Source of the DNA: Leuctra nigra
Taxonomy: Eukaryota; Arthropoda; Insecta; Plecoptera; Leuctridae
NCBI GenBank assembly: GCA_934045905.1
Contig: OW203768.1
Coordinates: forward strand, 3,004,316-3,068,315
DNA length: 64,000 nt
Direction: 5' to 3'
Shown here: positions 58,257 through 64,000 of the stretch, piece by piece
Position numbering within the stretch: position 1 is the stretch's first letter
Layout of the letters: each line of letters opens with the position of its first letter
Translations under genes and position numbers: made by a program
The notes under the pieces: generated by a model
What the model was told of the DNA's origin: nothing
Database searches by the model: none
The model's input: the letters and a program-made list of their open reading frames with translations, nothing else

Positions 58257-58611
58257 AATTATAAGGTAGGTACACTAATGCAACCGAGAATAACACCTTC
58301 AGACTCTAATCTCTTGAAGAATGATTATGAAAAAGTCAAAAATTCATTCACATTGTTGTAAAATGGAATGTATTCGAAATTTACGCGCGCTTTTTCGTGT
58401 ATTTCATTGGTCTAAATTGCACCAGCCTCGATGGATCAGTCGATTTCCGAACCCCTGTGCAAACGGAAAACTTCAATTTCCGACTTGGTTACAGAATCGC
58501 TTTTGGCGGTCGCCTTCATTGCGACCGCTTTCATATGCATTGCAGATTGCTACTCCGTCGCAATCTGAATGAGTTGTAGAATCAGGGCCCTGGACTCATT
58601 TGTGCATCAGG

Positions 58612-59770
58612 TTTTATGGACGTGACCAAAATCATGTTGATGTCAACTTGAGGGGTAATTTCTGTATTCCTGTATCCAGTCTTTTAAGTGTCAGAAATTT
58701 GTCTTGTAGAAAGGCTCAAGCTACTTCACCATTTAAAATAAAGTATCTTAATAATAGCAGTGTATAGCAAAACATTAAAAAAATACTAAAGGCCAGTTTT
58801 CAATGTCTTGCTAACTCTTAAACAGTCGACTAGGACTATGCCATGGCAACAACCAATGACAATTCCTCAAATGATCGTTTCAACTTAAATTCTGGTTTAG
58901 CAGTCCATTGAAAAACCGGACCTAAGAAGTGGCTATATTGTCACTTTATGTACTAAAAGTGGTCGAGAAGCAAGTAGAAGCCCTGCCTTCTATTTCACAT
59001 TGAAAGGTATGAATTGCAGAAGACGAGTAGAATTAGTCTCAAGTGAAGTCGCAGGCCGCGTCGTGGAGAAGTGAGTTGGACGCCAAGCGGATGATTGGAA
59101 GTGACAACTGAATCAATCGTCAGCTGCGTTCGCTTTGCTATCGATCACGTGACTGCTTCGAGGCAGAAGATATCTCAAAACCAACGCCTTAGGATGCTTG
59201 TTACAGCCACAGCAATACCATCGATAGTGTAGAAAACAAAGTACATCATAATTATCTTCTTAGTTGCGACTACACTCTAACATCCAAGCATCTTGAAATA
59301 CTCGAAATAAGCCGTTTATGGCGTCTTTTTCATGCATTAATTGAGTTGTTATAAAATAAGTCTAAAACCTCAAACTACGGTACTCTAAAGCGTATTAAGT
59401 TTCTTAACAGTGTATTTATTTGAGGTTTAGACTCTATTTTATCAACTCAAATAAGGGTGCATCATTGAAGATGCTTGGGATTTGGAGTGTAGTTTCGTAC
59501 TGTTCTGCAACTATACTCCATTTGGAGAGGACCTTTCAGCGCCTGAGGGCAAATGCCAAAATACAATCGCCAATAAAATGCTGTATACACCACAGAAGTG
59601 TGGATTTTCTTTGCTCCTCTATTGTTATGAGGTGAGGTGGAGGTTTATCCAGAAAAATAGCCAAAATTAGCGTGGAAATTAGGAATTCCAATGTGAAAAT
59701 AGTTTTTTCGCTGCTGCAAATTCCGTGTCAAACGTACTGTAGGTTCATTTCAATTTATGACGTTTTACCA
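58612..59770. other. Gene-free stretch, no feature recognised
   Basis: AT-rich with one pair of loosely mirrored segments around 59340-59450 (TAAGTCTAAAACCTCAAACT / GAGGTTTAGACT). No supported ORF. Confidence 0.45.
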
Positions 59771-59772
59771 AC

Positions 59773-59990
59773 GCTAATAGAAGAGGTCGTGGCCTCTTAG
59801 TCGGGAACCTTCCCATCATTTTCCTCTCGACTGAGGAAAGCACGAGAATACCTCAGTCACGACGGACGTCTGCGACGCTAATAGAAGAGGTCGTGGCCTA
59901 TTAGTCGGGAACCTTCCCAACATTTTCCTCTCGACTGAGGAAACCACGAGAATACCTCAGTCACGACAGACGTCTGCGGGAATCGAAACA
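59773..59990 (-). repeat. SINE family 1 fragment in tandem duplicate (two ~104-bp units)
   Basis: Two consecutive units share CGCTAATAGAAGAGGTCGTG, AGTCGGGAACCTTCCCA, ATTTTCCTCTCGACTGAGGA and TACCTCAGTCACGAC. They differ at only a few positions. Read on the minus strand these are the head-to-body part of SINE family 1, with TCGATTCCCGC at the right edge. Confidence 0.75.
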
Positions 59991-60911
59991 CGGGCCCGTA
60001 TTAAGATAGATTCACGTTGAAATTAATTCGGTCGAATTGAGATTTTAAAAAAAGTTAAATAATAAGGCCCCAAGGTTTCTAGATTATATATTATACCATC
60101 CTTGGACCCAAATACCCCGAGTGCAACTTACTGTTTTATTAGATACTCTGCAAACTAGAAGTTCAATAAAATAACTTGTTAATGATTGCAAAAAGTTCCC
60201 GTGAGAGCTTATCAATTCTTGTCGATGATATTTGCAAATCGCAAGTGAATAACTGCATCGGAATTTCTACCCTCTAACAGCTTCTAGTTCCCTTCATCTC
60301 CATGGATAAAGGTAATAAAAGGCGGCAACTTCGAAACGGTCTGCAATCTAGGTCGGCTGCAATTACTTAGCAGACACTAGCAGCAGATATCCAGATGGAT
60401 CCTTATACTTGAAGAAGTAGAGTCGGTTGCAGTCGTAATCTTCGGAAAGCTCATATTCGCAGAAGTTCGCAGCAGAGCTCTTTTAGTATATCTTTCTATC
60501 CGGCTTCCATATTGGTAACAAGGAAACAAAAAGACTGATTCGGAAAAGCGCACGGGAAAATCCTTTTCCGACTCGAGAACTCCATGAATAGGGAAAAAGA
60601 AAAGCTCTATGTCTCAGTGTTTTAGATCATAGAGAGGTTGACATTACTCAGATTGGAACTTCTGTTTGCACTTGATTGACAAAACGCTCTGTGAGATAAG
60701 AATTGCGAGTCTTTGAGCACGCGAATTAATATGCTGGATGATAGTTGCTGCTCTCTATAGCTCGGACAGCAAACCTGGTGCGGTGTATAAATAAAAATAT
60801 ATTTTCAAATATAACAAAATAGCTTCAAAAGTAAATAACTCTTAAAGTTCTTAGATCTTAACCGAATGCTTGAATTTTTTTAATAAAAATCGACTGGTTG
60901 ATTGATATGAT

Positions 60912-61028
60912 ATAGACCCTATTGTATAACTTTCATATTCCCGTTTCCGCTAGAATCCGATTCGCGGCCATATGGCCGAATCGGATTCCAGCAGAATCGG
61001 GAATTTCAAGCTACAGAATAAGGCCCCT
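60912..61028. mobile_element. Harbinger-like MITE, family G (copy 4)
   Basis: A palindrome of about 115 bp. The left arm starts GACCCTATTGTATAACTTTC and has CCGTTTCCGCTAGAATCCGA. The right arm is AATCGGATTCCAGCAGAATC and ends CTACAGAATAAGGCCCC. The centre is the perfect GGCCATATGGCC. The termini resemble the two-gene element at 49480-58590. Confidence 0.65.
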
Positions 61029-61029
61029 G

Positions 61030-63150
61030 GGCATTGCCAACAAAAAGAAACAAACAGAAAAACTGCTAGAAACCACGGCAGAGCTCACTCCTGATAAATA
61101 CCGATTTGTGTTTCAACAAAAAGCTCGACATATTCGCAACTCGACAGTTCACCTCACTGCTCGCATATCCCTTGACAAAGAGCGATGATCCGACGCCGGA
61201 GAAAGATCACACAGTTTAAGACGCCATCAATCGGCGCTCTGCGATGGCTTATTGATACCGACGCCGACGCAGCCGACGTCACACCTATTGAAACACGACG
61301 CTCGGCAAACAGCGTGTCTTTGAAAGACGAAGCGCAAACATGGGGGCGATGTAATGGCAGACAGAGACGGGGGGAAATGTGACGCGAGAGAGGCGACGTG
61401 GCGCTTTGTTCCAAGTCTCAGATATTAATTCATCACTTTCAGTTTGTAATCATTCTAGATTTAAAAATAAGAAGCGTTGTCACGATGACTTTTTAACAAA
61501 ATATATTTACTTCATTTAATTATTGCTATTTAATATTTTTATTATACCAAACGTGAATATGCCAATATGCAAATTTAAATCGACAATATGCAAGTGATAT
61601 AACAATATTTTCAGTTATCATTGCTTGAATGATGATTGATGTATGATTAATCAGTTTCCAAAAAAGCGCTTTATATCACGCAGTCTTTCTATTAACATTT
61701 ATGTAAAAATACTTTTAACACGAATCTCTACTGTCTTTAGTCGACAAAAACCTCTATTTTCTGGACTCTGGGAAGTGTACCACCAGCCAGGCAAGTACCT
61801 TCAACAGCGTCATTGAAGGCGGAGCTAAATGCCACTGAATATAAAGCTGGACGAGCCAAATTCAAATTCACAGTATCTATCAGACACTTGACATACAAAT
61901 ATGTTCATAATTCAATGGCCAATCCATCAAAGTAATTAAATAACACTGCATTTTAATTCGACAGGATACTGCAGTCCTCCAGATTGGCTTAAAAATCTCC
62001 ATAAAAACGAGATCACTTGAAAAAGACAGCTAATTAATTTTCTATCACCCCTCTCGGAAATTCAATCAGTCCGGTGGTGCGACCTGTATGCTGTGTTATG
62101 ATTTATACACGCGCCGTGCACAAGTCCCCGCTAATGGGTAACAATATACATCCCGATAGTCGTACATCATCGCCGCCTAATTGCCAGCGCATACCAACCT
62201 GACGGACGTGCACACAATGCCGGCATTCCTCGATGACGCCAGGCCAACAGGGACATGCAGCGATGAGGGTTGGCAGCACTGGCTACTTGAGTAGTAGAAG
62301 TAGAAAGCTCGACAGACATTTGCTCGATGTTGCGTTGCACACTTTTGGGATCATGTAGTCAACTTCTATCAATTGTCGTTGGTATTTTCTCACACAATGG
62401 CTCATGTCACCATTAGATTTGATGATCACAAAATTACTGGCGTTTGAGCTCATCTCAAGAATAATTGATATGGACGTCAGGCCTTCTACTTCTAGAGTTG
62501 TATAAGGAGTTGAAGCTGTAGAATATGATGGGTAATACAATAGAATCGAGTGTATGTATGAATGGCTCTATTTAATCCTATACATCCTTTGACAGATGAT
62601 AAAGAATTTTTACATAGTTACTCCTCAAGACCCTGCACTCGTCTCATGAAACATAACCCTACACACTAGCCACGCCCTCCGCCGAGGACAAGCAATATAT
62701 ATTGTATAGGCAACCTGCATCGCATCTGTGTTTCAGTAGATGCCTAACACTCAGGGGCTACTCAAACCACCCTGCGGAAACGTTCGGCCACAGTTATTAT
62801 AAAACTGAAAAAAATTGCAATACCATAATAAAAAAGTGGAAAATTTTGCGTCCTTGAAAATCATTCTCCGGCAGCTAAAATCTTGAAAGCTAAACCTCAA
62901 ATATCGTCTAGTCATAAAAACGACTTTTGAATATTTAAATTCAATTATTGGAGTTTAACGACCCTTCTGAAAACTCACTAACTTCATAATTCGAAACATT
63001 ATACGAGTGTCAAAACACCACTTCCATATTTAACAAAATCCAATCAACCATTTCTCCCCGCCGCTGTAAACGCATCCCACAACGAAGTCAGTTTTTGCTG
63101 CACTCCACAAATGAAACCCCCAAATCCCCATCAATGAAATCTAAATCTTA
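61030..63150. other. Gene-free stretch, no feature recognised
   Basis: Mostly AT-rich. A GC-richer patch at 61160-61420 gives overlapping ORFs on both strands without domains. No transposon ends recognised. Confidence 0.45.
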
Positions 63151-63159
63151 ATCATCTTC

Positions 63160-63420
63160 TTGGCGTCGCACTTGGCCAGGGCGTCGCGACGCTTGTAATT
63201 ACGCGCGGTCGAACTCTGTATATTAAACGCACGGGGGGCTGTGTAGGGGAGAGGGGGCTAATCCGGGCAGATAAATCACGCTGCGGGGACACCGGGTCGC
63301 GGTTTACGCAGAACACTGTAATAACGGGTTGTAGGGGAGAGGGGGGGGGGCAATATCGCCGAGGTGGTCGGCGTGCGGGGCGTGCGGGTAACCGCCGAGC
63401 TACTGAAGAATCGAACTGGA
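63160..63420. other. GC-rich patch with a 10-G run
   Basis: CpG- and G-rich sequence with GGGGAGAGGGGG-type runs (10 G at 63341-63350) and a proline/arginine-rich ORF on the minus strand that reflects composition. It could be a regulatory region, but nothing specific supports that. Confidence 0.3.
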
Positions 63421-63424
63421 ATTT

Positions 63425-63560
63425 ACACTTGGCCAAAGTAAAAACGGTACTGATGAAGATGTTCTGACATCATTATGCTAACGCTTATATAACTCTAGTA
63501 GGTGAGATTTAATTTCATTGATAATAACAAGGATTGATTGTCAAGGAACCTGTCCAGCAT
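63425..63560. mobile_element. Tc1-like MITE, family B (3'-truncated copy)
   Basis: It starts CACTTGGCCAAAGTAAAAAC after TA. It carries CTCTAGTAGGTGAGATTTAA, TTGATAATAACAAGGATTGA and GTCAAGGAACCTGTCCAGC. The far terminus is missing because SINE sequence follows directly. Confidence 0.65.
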
Positions 63561-63670
63561 TTGCCTCCCGACTGAGAGAAACTCGAATAATCCTCAGTCA
63601 AAAGGACGGCCGCGGGAACCGATCCAAAGACCTCAGGAGAACAAGTCTAGAGCCAACTTGCTCCGTGGAT
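63556..63670 (-). mobile_element. SINE family 1 head fragment
   Basis: On the minus strand it contains GGTTCCCGCGGCCGTCC, CCTTTTGACTGAGGATTATT and CTCAGTCGGGAGGCAAATGC, the head of SINE family 1. It replaces the end of the adjacent family-B MITE, so it probably inserted into or deleted it. Confidence 0.5.
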
Positions 63671-63689
63671 GCTAGAAAACAGGGCTGAG

Positions 63690-63885
63690 AGGTCTGGGGA
63701 AGCGAACGAGAAGCGGACTGTTCTTCACAGTGATTTCTTAAAATTCTTCCCAGTATTTTTTTTTTAATTTTGTCTTCACACTAACAGATTTTTTAAAAAA
63801 ATCTTTAAGTAGGGGTCCATTCCAGCTTAATAACTAAATACACACTTGAGCACTTCATGGAACGACCTCAAAGTGTTAACAGCCT
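63690..63885. mobile_element. Half copy of foldback family E
   Basis: It shares GAAGCGAACG, a T-run followed by TTTTGTC, and GGAACGACCTCAAAGTGTTA with the left arm of the foldback at 24258-24640. The other arm is absent. Confidence 0.45.
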
Positions 63886-64000
63886 CATGCTCAAAAGAAT
63901 TTTTAGATTTATCGACGCAAGTGCCCAGAGTCTACTGGATTCGGTCCATAAGATTATTAGCTCACGGTCTTGTGGTGTTGAGGACCGACATCCGCAAATA

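Larger units (their letters stand above)
49480..58590. mobile_element. Two-gene PIF/Harbinger-type DNA transposon (~9.1 kb) with nested insertions
   Basis: The left end reads GGCCTGATTCTATAACT (from 49480) and the right end, on the minus strand, GGGCCCTGATTCTACAACT (from 58590). Inside both ends is the inverted block AGCGGTCGCAATGAAG (49501-49516 and 58514-58529) with nearby CCGCCA. The element encodes a DDE transposase (50577-52539, plus) and a Myb/SANT-like protein (56268-58256, minus), the two-protein set known for PIF/Harbinger elements. Between the genes lie a decayed LINE and unassigned sequence. Introns of the Myb-like gene hold a hAT MITE and two Tc1-like MITEs. The flanking triplets are TGA and TGG, so a canonical TWA duplication is not seen and the exact ends are uncertain by a base or two. 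Confidence 0.8.

Overview
This is a gene-poor, AT-rich piece of a eukaryotic nuclear genome. It comes from an arthropod, most likely an insect, judging by its Jockey-type LINE, two-gene PIF/Harbinger element, GT-AG introns, tRNA-derived SINEs and many small foldback DNA transposons. Nothing bacterial is present (no operons, no Shine-Dalgarno-led ORFs, no CRISPR). The species cannot be fixed by reading. I found only one piece of likely host coding sequence, and almost everything else recognisable is transposon or simple repeat.

Three regions matter most. (1) At 16874-21379, on the minus strand, is a full-length Jockey-clade LINE with both ORFs open and a perfect 15-bp target-site duplication. 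(2) At about 49480-58590 is a roughly 9.1-kb PIF/Harbinger-type element. It carries a four-exon DDE transposase (375 aa, plus strand) and, converging on it, a four-exon Myb/SANT-like protein (311 aa, minus strand). All eight exons join in frame at GT-AG sites. Its introns and centre have since been invaded by a hAT MITE with a perfect 8-bp duplication, two Tc1-like MITEs and a decayed LINE relic. (3) At 31485-31554, on the minus strand, is a signal-peptide first exon with a good start context, a strong splice donor and an upstream TATA box. It is probably the start of a secreted host protein.

Layout: 1-16.8 kb is noncoding, with small foldback elements (176-360, 1140-1495, 2967-3104, 5888-6144, 7130-7240, 8349-8476, 10785-10906, 11815-12206, 12207-12395), a second SINE family (1945-2185), long poly-C tracts and a 90-bp tandem repeat in a CpG-rich stretch (13413-14010). 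After the LINE come an RT remnant (22.8 kb), a large foldback (24.26-24.64 kb) and a 116-bp Harbinger-type MITE with TAA duplications (24862-24977). A 61-bp minisatellite of about 18 units, with higher-order structure, fills 27.92-29.03 kb. From 29 to 40 kb there are TTAA-flanked MITEs, the signal-peptide exon, a tandem array carrying five identical ETS+CRE composite motifs (37.75-38.5 kb), and a 1.13-kb element with 215-bp terminal inverted repeats that are 99% identical (38630-39758). The 42-47.6 kb part has SINEs and MITEs, the 49-58.6 kb part is the Harbinger element, and 58.6-64 kb is noncoding with SINE and MITE fragments.

Intact LINE and transposase ORFs, near-identical terminal repeats and clean target-site duplications suggest recent or continuing mobility of several families. 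The small MITEs at 10785, 45471, 45690 and 60912 have ends resembling those of the intact Harbinger element, so a driver and its passengers may coexist here.
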